DNA of 32,518 bases from Myxococcales bacterium. GTDB taxonomy: Bacteria; Myxococcota_A; Polyangia; Haliangiales; Haliangiaceae. Every line of letters begins with the position of its first letter. Position 1 is the stretch's first letter. The position numbers were made by a program, and so were the translations under genes. This document shows positions 7,952 to 15,818 of this stretch, one piece after another. The stretch is from assembly GCA_028287115.1 (NCBI GenBank), contig JAQBQF010000255.1:1-32518 (forward strand), given 5' to 3'. Under the pieces are notes generated by a model. The model saw only the letters and a program-made list of their open reading frames with translations, made no database searches and was not told where the DNA came from.

Positions 7952-10443
7952 TGCTGTTCTCGAGTCCCGATTACCCGCTGTTCCTGATCGCGGTGTTCTT
8001 TCTCTACGCGCTGTCGCGCGGGCTCGGTGTGGGCGGCAGTTGGGGCCGGCTCGCGCTGCGGGTCTTGATCGGCGTGATCGGAATCCGGCTGGTCGGGGCA
8101 AGCCAGTTGCCGGTCGTGATCGCCTTTCTCGGTCTGTATGCGCTGTCGCGCCGCGCCGGGGTCGCAGGCACGTGGGGTCGGACCGGGATCATGGTCCTGC
8201 TGGGCGACCTCGTGTTCACGCTCGTCGCGAAGGATCCAGACACGCTGTGGGATCCCCTCGGCGGTGCTCTGTATCGCCTGATGGCAGCCGGCGGCACGCA
8301 CGCGGCGCCCTCGACGTGGCCGATCGCGACGCTCGCAGCTCGCTGGGCGATCGGGCTCGCGGTCCTCGGGGGCGCGATCACGCTCGGCCGGCGCGCGGGC
8401 GGATGGATCGCATCGCCACGCGGCCAGCAGATCATCGCGCGCGGGATCGTGCTCGCGCTGGCGATCGTCGGCGGAACGGTCGCGATCGCCTCTCACGCGG
8501 ACGTGCTCGATCTCGTCACCTCGGTTCTCGTCGAGCACGGGCATCTGCTCGTGCTGCTCGTCCTCGGCGTCGGCATCGGTGCGGCGATCGAAGACACGTA
8601 CCGTCCGCTCGGCCGACTCGTGATCTTGTTCGTCGTGTCGAGCCTGTTCTATCAGGCGTGGGCTTCGGCGATGCCCGGGCCTTATCGCTATCTGCTCGGG
8701 CTGCTGCTCGGCACGATCGTCCTCGATTACTACCTCGCGATCTGGATCGAGAACAACGAGCAGCCGGTCGCGCGCAAAGTGCTCGTGATCGTGAGCCTGT
8801 GCTCGAACCTCGGCATCCTGGTGTTCTTCAAGTACACCGACTTCTTCACGCAAGAGGTCGCGTCCCCGATCGCGACGCATCTCGACGCATGGCTCGGCAC
8901 CCATCTCGCCGCGCGCGTGCCGGACCCGCTCCATTTGATCTTGCCGGCCGGCATCTCGTTCCACACGTTCCAGTCGCTGTCGTACACGATCGACGTCTAT
9001 CGCAAGCAGCTTCGCGCGACGCGCTCGGTGATCCAGTTCGCGACGTTCGTGCTGTTCTTTCCGCAGCTGGTCGCCGGTCCGATCGTGCGTGCGCAGGATC
9101 TGTTACCGCAGCTCGCCGAGCTGCCGGCGCTCGAGATCCAGAAGGCGACCGACGGCTTGTTCCGGATCCTCGTCGGTTTGTTCAAGAAGATCGCGCTCGC
9201 GGACACGCTCGCGATCTCGATCGTCGAGCGCGTGTTCGACAACCCGGAGCGATTCTCGGGGCTCGAGGTGCTCGTCGGGGTCTATGCGTACGCGTTGCAG
9301 ATCTATCTCGATTTCTCCGCGTACTCCGATATCGCGATCGGCTCGGCGCAGCTTCTCGGGTTCACGCTGCCCGAAAACTTTCGCACGCCGTATCGCAGCG
9401 CGAACCTCCAGGAGTTCTGGCGGCGCTGGCACATCAGCCTGTCGACGTGGCTTCGTGACTACCTGTACGTGACGCTCGGCGGAAATCGCGGCGCGGCCTG
9501 GCGCACTTATCTCAACCTGATCCTGACGATGATCCTCGGCGGGCTGTGGCACGGTGCAAGCTGGGCGTTCATCGTGTGGGGGGCGCTCCACGGATTTGGG
9601 CTCGCGGTCACGCGATTCTTCCAGCGCGCGACGGCCGCGGGAACGCGGAGCGCACGAGCGATGGTCGTGTGGTGTGCGGCGTTTGCGGTGAGTGGCCTGG
9701 CGATCCATCTGGTCGTCGTGCCGAACCTCGTCGAGCACGTCGCGCTGCTGAGCCCCGAGACGCAGAGCGTCTTGGCGTGGGTTCCCGGCTTGGGAGGGAC
9801 GTGGAGCCAGCTCGTGTTCGCGTGGCTCTACCTGACGCCGCTATGGGCCGTGTCGACGGCGTGGCTCGGCGCGGATCGGCCGGTGGTGCCGCCGCCGGAG
9901 GTTCCACGCTTCTTGGTCGCGATGCGGTCGCCCGGGACGAGACTCGTCGAGTGCCTGCGTCTCGCGATGTGCTTCGCCGCCGTTGGTTTCCTGGTCGCAC
10001 TCCCACTCGCAGAGAGCTGGACCTGGCTTCCGATGGCGACCGCCGTGTACCTGCTCGGACTCGCAGCCGACCTGGTCGAGCGCGGTGCGGCCGCGGATGT
10101 CGTGTTCGTGCTGCGGCGGGGCCTCGCGATCTTTCTCGTGTTCAACTACGTCTGCCTCGCGTGGATCTTTTTCCGCGCATCGTCGTTCGATAGCGCGCTC
10201 GCGATGCTGCGCCAGATCGCGGGCGGCGAGCTCGATCATGCGAATCTCGTTCCGATGGTGACGACCGCGCTCGGTGTTGGCATGTTGTGCCACTTCTTTG
10301 CCGCGAACAGCTTTCGGTGGCTGCGCGATCGGTTCATGCAGATGCCGGCGTGGGGGCAGGGCAGTGTGCTCGCGGCCGGTGCGCTGGTGCTTCGAGAGCT
10401 CGCGCACCCGAAGATCGTGCCGTTCATCTATTTTCAGTTCTGA
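7951..10443 (+). CDS. Very large MBOAT-family membrane O-acyltransferase (AlgI/PatA-like)
   Basis: An 830-residue polytopic protein; AlgI/DltB/PatA relatives are usually 390-530. The MBOAT core begins near residue 230 (SSLFYQAWASAMPGPYRYLLG, NLGILVFFKYTDFF) and holds RTPYRSANLQEFWRRWHISL, LRDYLYVTLGGNRG, and GGLWHG with catalytic-candidate H534 and a second His, H547, in GALHG. MBOAT proteins pass acetyl groups from the cytoplasm to extracytoplasmic SGNH partners, and two of these are encoded directly upstream. The first 220 residues are an extra hydrophobic domain containing an internal duplication: LYALSRGLGVGGSWGR (18-33) and LYALSRRAGVAGTWGR (62-77). The last 280 residues are also unusual, with several more membrane segments. 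The start overlaps the previous stop. Acceptor glycan unknown. Confidence 0.9.
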   Translation: MLFSSPDYPLFLIAVFFLYALSRGLGVGGSWGRLALRVLIGVIGIRLVGASQLPVVIAFLGLYALSRRAGVAGTWGRTGIMVLLGDLVFTLVAKDPDTLWDPLGGALYRLMAAGGTHAAPSTWPIATLAARWAIGLAVLGGAITLGRRAGGWIASPRGQQIIARGIVLALAIVGGTVAIASHADVLDLVTSVLVEHGHLLVLLVLGVGIGAAIEDTYRPLGRLVILFVVSSLFYQAWASAMPGPYRYLLGLLLGTIVLDYYLAIWIENNEQPVARKVLVIVSLCSNLGILVFFKYTDFFTQEVASPIATHLDAWLGTHLAARVPDPLHLILPAGISFHTFQSLSYTIDVYRKQLRATRSVIQFATFVLFFPQLVAGPIVRAQDLLPQLAELPALEIQKATDGLFRILVGLFKKIALADTLAISIVERVFDNPERFSGLEVLVGVYAYALQIYLDFSAYSDIAIGSAQLLGFTLPENFRTPYRSANLQEFWRRWHISLSTWLRDYLYVTLGGNRGAAWRTYLNLILTMILGGLWHGASWAFIVWGALHGFGLAVTRFFQRATAAGTRSARAMVVWCAAFAVSGLAIHLVVVPNLVEHVALLSPETQSVLAWVPGLGGTWSQLVFAWLYLTPLWAVSTAWLGADRPVVPPPEVPRFLVAMRSPGTRLVECLRLAMCFAAVGFLVALPLAESWTWLPMATAVYLLGLAADLVERGAAADVVFVLRRGLAIFLVFNYVCLAWIFFRASSFDSALAMLRQIAGGELDHANLVPMVTTALGVGMLCHFFAANSFRWLRDRFMQMPAWGQGSVLAAGALVLRELAHPKIVPFIYFQF

Positions 10444-10449
10444 GCGCTC

Positions 10450-13386
10450 TCACAGCACGTCGGGACGATTCGGCGCGAGCCATCCGGCGAGCGACGCCGA
10501 TAGTCCGAGGACGAGCTCGGGCGCGCGCCGCGCAGCCGCTGTAAAGGTCGCACGATCGATCTCGAGCACCTCCGCACCGTCGCCGGCGGCGCACACCGTC
10601 GCGGCTCGTGGCGCGCGTGACAGCACCGCGACCTCTCCCACGACGTTGCCGACCTCGAGGCGCCGGTCGGCATCGTGCGCGCGGCTTGCGACGAGCGCGC
10701 CTGCCGTCACGACATACATCGCGTCGCCGGTGTCTCCCGCCTCGAACAGCTCGCCGTCGATTCGCTTGCGCGCGGCGCGTTCGGCGAGCGCGCACAGAGC
10801 AGGCCCGGCGATCGACGCGAACAGCGGAGGTCGGCGCAGATCCACGAGCGTGGGCTCGATCGCGACGAGCTCCCCCGCACCGAGCCGCGCGAGCCACGGA
10901 TCGAACGTCGCGATCGCGCCGAGCGCAGCCGTGGGCAGCGAGCCTGCAGGGCGCATCCAGCGCTCGATCAGCTCGAGGATGTGCGAGCTGCCCGTGTTGG
11001 TTTCTTGGACCACGTCGAGCGCTCGCTTGCGATCGGCTTCGCGCGCGCCGATCAGGTACCGTGCACTCGCGGCGAGCGGTGCCGGATCGCGGCCGGCGGT
11101 CGCGGCGGCGACGGCGGCAGCCCACAGCATCCGCGCCACGCACCGGCGGGTCGCCGTCTCGAGCTCGTACCGCGCACACGCGGACCACGCGTCATTACCG
11201 GCGAGCGCATCGCGCGCATCGAGATGAGCGGCGAGGGCGTCGAGGGCCGCACGATGGGCCGCCATCTGGCTCGGGATCGGAATCGCGACGCCGCCCCGCG
11301 CGATCGCGAGTGCGGTTCGCAGTGCGGCGTATGCGACCTCGGGATCTGGATCCGCGATCAGCGCGGCGACGATCGGCGATCCGGACAGCGCGCGTCCGCT
11401 TGCGCGCGCGAGCTCCGCGCGCGCGAGCGGCGAAACACTGACGGCGCATCCCGCCAGGAGGTCCGCGCCCACCTCGTCGATGGTTTCGATCGCGAGCGAC
11501 GCTGCGGGCTCGCCGGCTTCGAGCGCCGTCACCAGGATCTCGAGCGGCGTCGATGTGGGCAGGTTCGCGATCACCGACAGCGCGCCGGCGCGCTGTGCGG
11601 GATTTGCCGCAGCCTCGCGCAACGCCAAGTCGCGCGATGCTCCGTCGTGCGTCGGATCGGTCAGCCAACCCCGGCGGATCAATTCGGTGAGCCACCGCGG
11701 ATGGCGCTCGCACAGCGGGCCGATCTCGGCGGCAACCACGGGTCCGCCCGTAGCCATGAGCTCGGCCATCCTCACCGCTTCGTCGACCTCGCGCGACAAC
11801 CCAGCGCGCTGTTTGCCGCGCTCGATGCCCGACTTGTCGAGGCGCAGCGCGAGCGCCTTGATCCCGAGCGCGAGCGCGCGATCGTCATCTTCGATCGCGA
11901 TCGCGGCGCGCAGCTCCTCGCGCAGCTCGCCACCGACCAGCGCCTTGGGCTCGCGCGGCAGATCGCGCGAGAGCTGATCGTACATCGCGGCGCGCACCTC
12001 GGGCTCGTCGTGACGGAGGTGGTTCGACAGGTCGCCGGGATCGATGCGAGCGCGTGCGACGGCTGCGCGCGCGAGTGCGGCGGTTTTCGGATCATCCGAA
12101 CCGGCGGCCCGCGTCCAGCGCTCGAGGGTGTCGAGATCGATCCGGCGCGGATCCTCGGTCTCGACCGCGCGAATTCCGAGCGGCGCCGCGAGGGCCGCCT
12201 GAAATCGCCGCGCTGCGACGCGCGCCGCGATCGCCCAGGCGACCGCGATCGCGATCGCGGCCATCGCGAGGCGTACCGGATCGCGCAGCGCTTCGGGCCC
12301 GAGTGCGAGCAGGACGAGCGCTGCGGCCGCGGCACCTGCCGGCCACACGGCACCGCGCAGCAGCACCTTCCAGCGCGCGCGCGGACCGGGCGGCAACGCG
12401 GACAGCGAGACCTCTTGAGAGGTCCGCGATGTCGCGAGCCGCAACACCTGATCCGCGGTGCGCGTGCCGGCGATGCCGATAAACCCGGGCGACGCGGCGA
12501 AGCCGAGATACGACAGGATCAACATCAGCGGATGGATCGCCGCGGTGAACGTCAGGCTGCGTGTCACGAGCAGCAGCGGCACGGCGGCGGTCTGCAGCAC
12601 GAACAAGATCGCATTGGTCCCGCCGTAGAACAGGCTGAGGGCGATCGCACGGTCTTGCGTGTCGGCGTAGTGGCCCTTGAGGCGCGCGAGGAACTGCAGA
12701 TCGACGACGGTCGACACGATCGCCTCGAGGATCGCGACCGTGACGAGCCCGAAGATCAGCCGGCGTTGCAGCGCGGAGATCGGCGCGGTCGCGGCCTCGG
12801 GCGTCGCCCCGACGACCCCACCGGGTGCACCACCCGCGGCGAGCGCGCGATCCTGCGCGAGGAACACCGCGAGCACGGCGAGCGTCACGGCCGCACCGAG
12901 ATACGGAATCGCTGCAAGGCCGAGCCGCGGGATCAGCACGCCCGCACCGAGGCCCGCGATCGCGCCACCCGCGGTGACCGCGGCACCCGCGCGCGGCAGC
13001 ATCCGCCGCGCATCGCGTCCGGCGACCGTGGCGGCGACGCGATTCCACAGCGCGAGGCCTGCAACCTGCGATGCCGCTGCGAGCCCTACCACGAGCACGA
13101 CCGCCGGTACGCCTGCCGCGAGCATCGAAGGTGCGGCGGCGGCCGCGACGCCGAGCACGCCGAGTAGCGCGAGGTCGACCACCTTCGCACGCGCCCGCCG
13201 CGTGATCGCGTCGTAACCGAGTGCGGCGACCGCGAAGCCCGCTGCATTCGCGATCAGAAGCCACGGCATCTGCTTCGCGCCGTACGCGCCGAGGAAGGCG
13301 GCTTCTGCAAACGATCGCAGCGCGACCGCGACGATGCTCGCGAGCAGCACCATCGCAGCGCCGAGCACGTACGCGCGCTTGTTCAC
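10450..13386 (-). CDS. Nucleotide-transporter-like (NTT/MFS) membrane protein fused to HEAT-like repeats and a cNMP-binding domain
   Basis: A 978-residue fusion. Residues 1-400 contain about 10-12 hydrophobic helices; the stretch VDLQFLARLKGHYADTQDRA followed by LSLFYGGTNAILFVLQT resembles the ATP/ADP translocase (NTT, TLC) family. Residues about 420-850 are Ala/Leu/Arg-rich helical pairs of HEAT/ARM type (DPEVAYAALRTALAIA, DEPEVRAAMYDQLSRD). The C-terminal region, about 850-965, is a cyclic-nucleotide-binding fold (FEAGDTGDAMYVVTAGAL, VGNVVGEVAVLSRAPRAATV). NTT proteins exchange nucleotides across membranes; free-living bacteria carry NTT-HEAT and NTT-cNMP fusions of unknown function. The GTG start at 13386 overlaps the upstream stop (GTGA). 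It ends 6 nt from the convergent MBOAT stop. Transport activity is inferred only. Confidence 0.8.
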   Translation of the reverse strand: MNKRAYVLGAAMVLLASIVAVALRSFAEAAFLGAYGAKQMPWLLIANAAGFAVAALGYDAITRRARAKVVDLALLGVLGVAAAAAPSMLAAGVPAVVLVVGLAAASQVAGLALWNRVAATVAGRDARRMLPRAGAAVTAGGAIAGLGAGVLIPRLGLAAIPYLGAAVTLAVLAVFLAQDRALAAGGAPGGVVGATPEAATAPISALQRRLIFGLVTVAILEAIVSTVVDLQFLARLKGHYADTQDRAIALSLFYGGTNAILFVLQTAAVPLLLVTRSLTFTAAIHPLMLILSYLGFAASPGFIGIAGTRTADQVLRLATSRTSQEVSLSALPPGPRARWKVLLRGAVWPAGAAAAALVLLALGPEALRDPVRLAMAAIAIAVAWAIAARVAARRFQAALAAPLGIRAVETEDPRRIDLDTLERWTRAAGSDDPKTAALARAAVARARIDPGDLSNHLRHDEPEVRAAMYDQLSRDLPREPKALVGGELREELRAAIAIEDDDRALALGIKALALRLDKSGIERGKQRAGLSREVDEAVRMAELMATGGPVVAAEIGPLCERHPRWLTELIRRGWLTDPTHDGASRDLALREAAANPAQRAGALSVIANLPTSTPLEILVTALEAGEPAASLAIETIDEVGADLLAGCAVSVSPLARAELARASGRALSGSPIVAALIADPDPEVAYAALRTALAIARGGVAIPIPSQMAAHRAALDALAAHLDARDALAGNDAWSACARYELETATRRCVARMLWAAAVAAATAGRDPAPLAASARYLIGAREADRKRALDVVQETNTGSSHILELIERWMRPAGSLPTAALGAIATFDPWLARLGAGELVAIEPTLVDLRRPPLFASIAGPALCALAERAARKRIDGELFEAGDTGDAMYVVTAGALVASRAHDADRRLEVGNVVGEVAVLSRAPRAATVCAAGDGAEVLEIDRATFTAAARRAPELVLGLSASLAGWLAPNRPDVL

Positions 13387-13835
13387 GGTGCCTGATCCAG
13401 GAGCAGCCCGGCCAACCGATCTGCGAGCGCGGTCAACGCCGCAGGATCCTCCTCGAGCACGTCGCGCACATCGTGGACCGTGAGCCCGACGAGCACGCTG
13501 GGCTGTTCCGCGATCACCTCGACGATCGGCGTGGCCGGACGCACGACGCGCACGATGCCGACCGCATTCCCGGCGATCGCCGGCGCTCCGCGCTTGATCA
13601 CGATACTCGTCGTCGCGACGTCTGCGCCCGGCGTGTGTTCGGCGCCTGCGGCTCGGATGACGACTGCGAGCACACCGCGCGCGACGACCCACACCGAGTC
13701 TTCGGTCGTTCGGCGGTCACCGCGAACGAGCTCGGTCGCGCGCGCTCGCTCCGCCAGCCGGATCAGCACGGCGGGCGCGAGGTTCTCGAACAACGGGCAC
13801 GCCGCTAGCGCGCGAGCTCGCTCGAGTAGATCCAT
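13383..13835 (-). CDS. Small cNMP-binding-fold (CRP-like sensor) protein
   Basis: A 150-residue protein. The N-terminus LERARALAACPLFENLAPAVLIRLAERARATELVRGD matches the entry helix and first strands of cyclic-nucleotide-binding domains, followed by DSVWVVARGVLAVVI. The phosphate-binding cassette is degenerate: there is no clear GE...R..T motif, and the middle is altered (KRGAPAIAGNAVGIV). It ends with helices VHDVRDVLEEDPAALTALADRLAGLLL and lacks any helix-turn-helix, so it is not a transcription factor. Its start overlaps the coiled-coil gene's stop (TAATG) and its stop overlaps the transporter start (GTGA). It probably forms a regulatory partner for the cNMP domain at the end of that transporter; ligand binding is doubtful. 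Confidence 0.72.
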   Translation of the reverse strand: MDLLERARALAACPLFENLAPAVLIRLAERARATELVRGDRRTTEDSVWVVARGVLAVVIRAAGAEHTPGADVATTSIVIKRGAPAIAGNAVGIVRVVRPATPIVEVIAEQPSVLVGLTVHDVRDVLEEDPAALTALADRLAGLLLDQAP

Positions 13836-14185
13836 TACTTCTTCGCGAGGATCTTCTTCTGATTCGCGACGATCGTCTTCTGGTTCGCCAGGATCTGTGC
13901 GAGCTGCTTCTGGTTGCCGGCGATCTTCGTCTGGTTCGCGAGCACCTGATCGAGCTTCTTTTGGTTACCGGCGATCTTGGCCTGGTTCGCGAGCACCTGA
14001 TCGAGCTTCGTCTGGTTCGCCTGGATCTGCTTCTGGTTCGCCAGGATCTGCGTGAGCTGCTTCTGGTTGCCGGCGATCTTCGCTTGGTTCGCGAGGATCT
14101 TTTCTTGGTTCGCGACGATCTTCGCGAAGGCGTCCTGGCCGCCCTGGCCCGATGCTTCGTGCTCTCCGTTGGTCATTTCTTCCAT
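13835..14185 (-). CDS. Asn-Gln repeat coiled-coil protein (five 17-residue units)
   Basis: A 116-residue protein with no signal peptide. After a polar N-terminus rich in Glu, Gly and Gln (1-20), nearly all of it is a repeat: ILANQAKIAGNQKQLTQ (30-46), then related units at 47-63, 64-80, 81-97 and 98-114. Each is two heptads (I/V-L-A-N-Q-x-K, I-x-x-N-Q-x-x) plus a three-residue L-x-Q step. Hydrophobic residues at 3-4-3 spacing with regularly placed Asn predict a long helical bundle or coiled coil, probably oligomeric. The first ATG is supported by AAGGG 7 nt upstream; a second ATG lies at codon 4. It is first in an overlapping operon with the cNMP-fold and transporter genes. Function unknown; scaffold role inferred. 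Confidence 0.78.
   Translation of the reverse strand: MEEMTNGEHEASGQGGQDAFAKIVANQEKILANQAKIAGNQKQLTQILANQKQIQANQTKLDQVLANQAKIAGNQKKLDQVLANQTKIAGNQKQLAQILANQKTIVANQKKILAKK
13844..14098 (-). repeat. 51-bp coding tandem repeat, five copies
   Basis: Five contiguous 51-bp units encode the 17-residue repeats of the coiled-coil protein. The third and fourth units are the most alike at DNA level, sharing long runs, which points to fairly recent internal duplication. No spacers are present. Confidence 0.85.
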
Positions 14186-14492
14186 GACACTGCCCTTCAG
14201 GCGCGCCCGCGCCGCTAATCCTCGGACATCCTCGTCACAGCGGCTCCCTGGTGCAACGGCACCCGCCGATATAGATGAGGGACCGCGATCGCCTGAAGAT
14301 CATTCACTAAAGGGATCGCCTGGGACGGCCTGCGCCTCCGAAAGTCATGAGCGGCCCGCAGCAAATGCGTGCACGCGCTGATCATCCTTGCCGCAGAAAC
14401 CGATCTCGGCCAGCCTCTAGAATAAGGGTGCAGCGACCACGCTGCAGGAACCGCGAAGGTCGGGCCGCCTTCGCGGTCGGCGCGTTCCCGCA
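14186..14492. other. 307-nt divergent intergenic region
   Basis: This separates the coiled-coil operon (minus) from the antiporter gene (plus). No convincing gene is seen; open frames here are short and lack family-like sequence. It holds a -10-like TAGAAT at 14419-14424, with no matching -35 at normal distance, and two hairpins nearer the antiporter, listed separately. No Shine-Dalgarno precedes the antiporter ATG. Confidence 0.5.
14429..14476 (+). promoter_or_regulatory. Two consecutive perfect hairpins in the antiporter leader
   Basis: The first hairpin is TGCAGCG-acca-CGCTGCA at 14429-14446 (7 bp, 4-nt loop). The second is CCGCGAAGG, an 8-nt loop, then CCTTCGCGG at 14451-14476 (9 bp). 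They sit between the TAGAAT box and the ATG at 14493 and are only 4 nt apart. The structure is seen in sequence; a regulatory role such as an ion- or pH-responsive leader is speculative, and no known riboswitch was recognised. Confidence 0.4.
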
Positions 14493-15770
14493 ATGTCGAC
14501 GGTCCAGATTGCAGCGCTCATCGTTTCGCTCACGGCGCTTCTCGCGTACGTGAACGCGCGCTTCATCAAGCTGCCGCCGCAGATCGGCCTGCTCGCGATC
14601 GCGCTGACGGCATCGCTCGTGGTCGTCGCACTCGATGCGCTCGGGCTGATCGATGCTTCGCACATCCGCGATGTCGTGGAGCAAGCCAACTTCGGACCGA
14701 CGCTGCTGCACGGGATGCTCGGATTCCTGCTGTTCGCCGGCGCCTTGCACATCCGGATCGACGAGCTCGCGGCGCAGAAGTGGACCGTGCTCGCACTGTC
14801 TCTCGGCGGCACGCTGATCTCGACCGTGCTCGTGGCTTCGGCGATCTACGGTGTGCTGGCGGCGCTCGGCCATCAGATCAGTGCGCTCGATGCGCTGTTA
14901 TTCGGTGCGCTGATCTCGCCGACCGATCCGATCGCCGTCCTCGGCGTGCTCAAGCGATCGAAGGTCCCGCGGACGCTCGCCGTGCAGATCAGCGGCGAGT
15001 CGTTGTTCAACGACGGCATCGGCGTGGTCATCTGCACGGTGTTGCTCGCGGTGGCGGCGGGCGATCACGTGTCCGGAGGCGATGTCGTCATGCTGTTCGC
15101 GCGCGAAGCCGTCGGTGGCGCGCTGTTCGGGCTGATCCTCGGTTTGATCGGCGACCGCCTGCTCCGCGCGATCGACGAATACACCGTCGAGGTGCTCGTG
15201 ACGCTCGCGCTCGTGCTCGGCGGTTACGTCGCCGCGGAGACGATCCATGTCTCGGCGCCGATCGGCGCGGTCGTCGCCGGCATCGTGATCGGAAATCGCA
15301 CGCCCCGCACCGCGCGTCCGCATCACCTCGATCTGTGGGAGGTGATCGACGAGATCCTCAACGCGGTGCTGTTCCTGATGCTCGGGCTCGAAGCCACGCG
15401 ACTGCGGGTCTCGCTCGAGGTCGCGATCGCGGCCGCTTGCGCGGTTCCGCTCGTGCTCGGCGCTCGCTTCGTTTCGGTCGCCGCTTCGCTGGCGGCGCTT
15501 CGGCCTCTGCGGGTCGGGCAATCGCACGCCCTCGCGATCCTGACGTGGGGAGGTCTCCGTGGGGGACTCTCGGTCGCGCTCGCCTTGTCACTGCCGCCCG
15601 GAGCGGCGCGAGACACGATCCTCCTCATGACGTACGCCGTCGTCGCGTTTGCGATCCTGGTGCAGGGCCTGACGCTGTCCCTCGTGCTCAAACGCCTCGG
15701 CCTGACCGCCGACGGAGGTGGGGGTGCGGACGCGGAAAATTCCTGGGATTCGCGGGCGGAACACAGTTGA
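14493..15770 (+). CDS. CPA1-family Na+/H+ (cation/proton) antiporter, NhaP-like
   Basis: A 425-residue polytopic inner-membrane protein with about 12 helices, typical length for NhaP. Hallmarks are S142-P-T-D-P146 (the TDP motif), GESLFNDG with N173-D174 (ion-binding ND pair of the electroneutral CPA1 branch), and TWGGLRGGLSVALALSLP near the C-terminus. It has no TrkA-C or other cytoplasmic regulatory domain, just a short hydrophilic tail of about 25 residues. The role is exchange of Na+ or K+ for H+, supporting pH and salt homeostasis. No Shine-Dalgarno is seen; two hairpins lie immediately upstream of the start. It is probably monocistronic or co-transcribed with the dioxygenase gene 48 nt downstream. 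Confidence 0.93.
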   Translation: MSTVQIAALIVSLTALLAYVNARFIKLPPQIGLLAIALTASLVVVALDALGLIDASHIRDVVEQANFGPTLLHGMLGFLLFAGALHIRIDELAAQKWTVLALSLGGTLISTVLVASAIYGVLAALGHQISALDALLFGALISPTDPIAVLGVLKRSKVPRTLAVQISGESLFNDGIGVVICTVLLAVAAGDHVSGGDVVMLFAREAVGGALFGLILGLIGDRLLRAIDEYTVEVLVTLALVLGGYVAAETIHVSAPIGAVVAGIVIGNRTPRTARPHHLDLWEVIDEILNAVLFLMLGLEATRLRVSLEVAIAAACAVPLVLGARFVSVAASLAALRPLRVGQSHALAILTWGGLRGGLSVALALSLPPGAARDTILLMTYAVVAFAILVQGLTLSLVLKRLGLTADGGGGADAENSWDSRAEHS

Positions 15771-15818
15771 CCACGCCGGACCGATTGCAATTCTCGGGAC
15801 CGTCCGCACCATGCTTCG

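Noticed and set aside
10675..13167. 830-residue open frame on the plus strand
   Set aside because: It is an antisense shadow of the transporter/HEAT/cNMP gene. Its product is Arg/Asp/Gln-rich with no family features, as expected opposite a GC-rich gene.
13844..14098. CRISPR or non-coding satellite
   Set aside because: The 51-bp period keeps the reading frame and encodes a regular coiled-coil pattern behind a good ribosome site.
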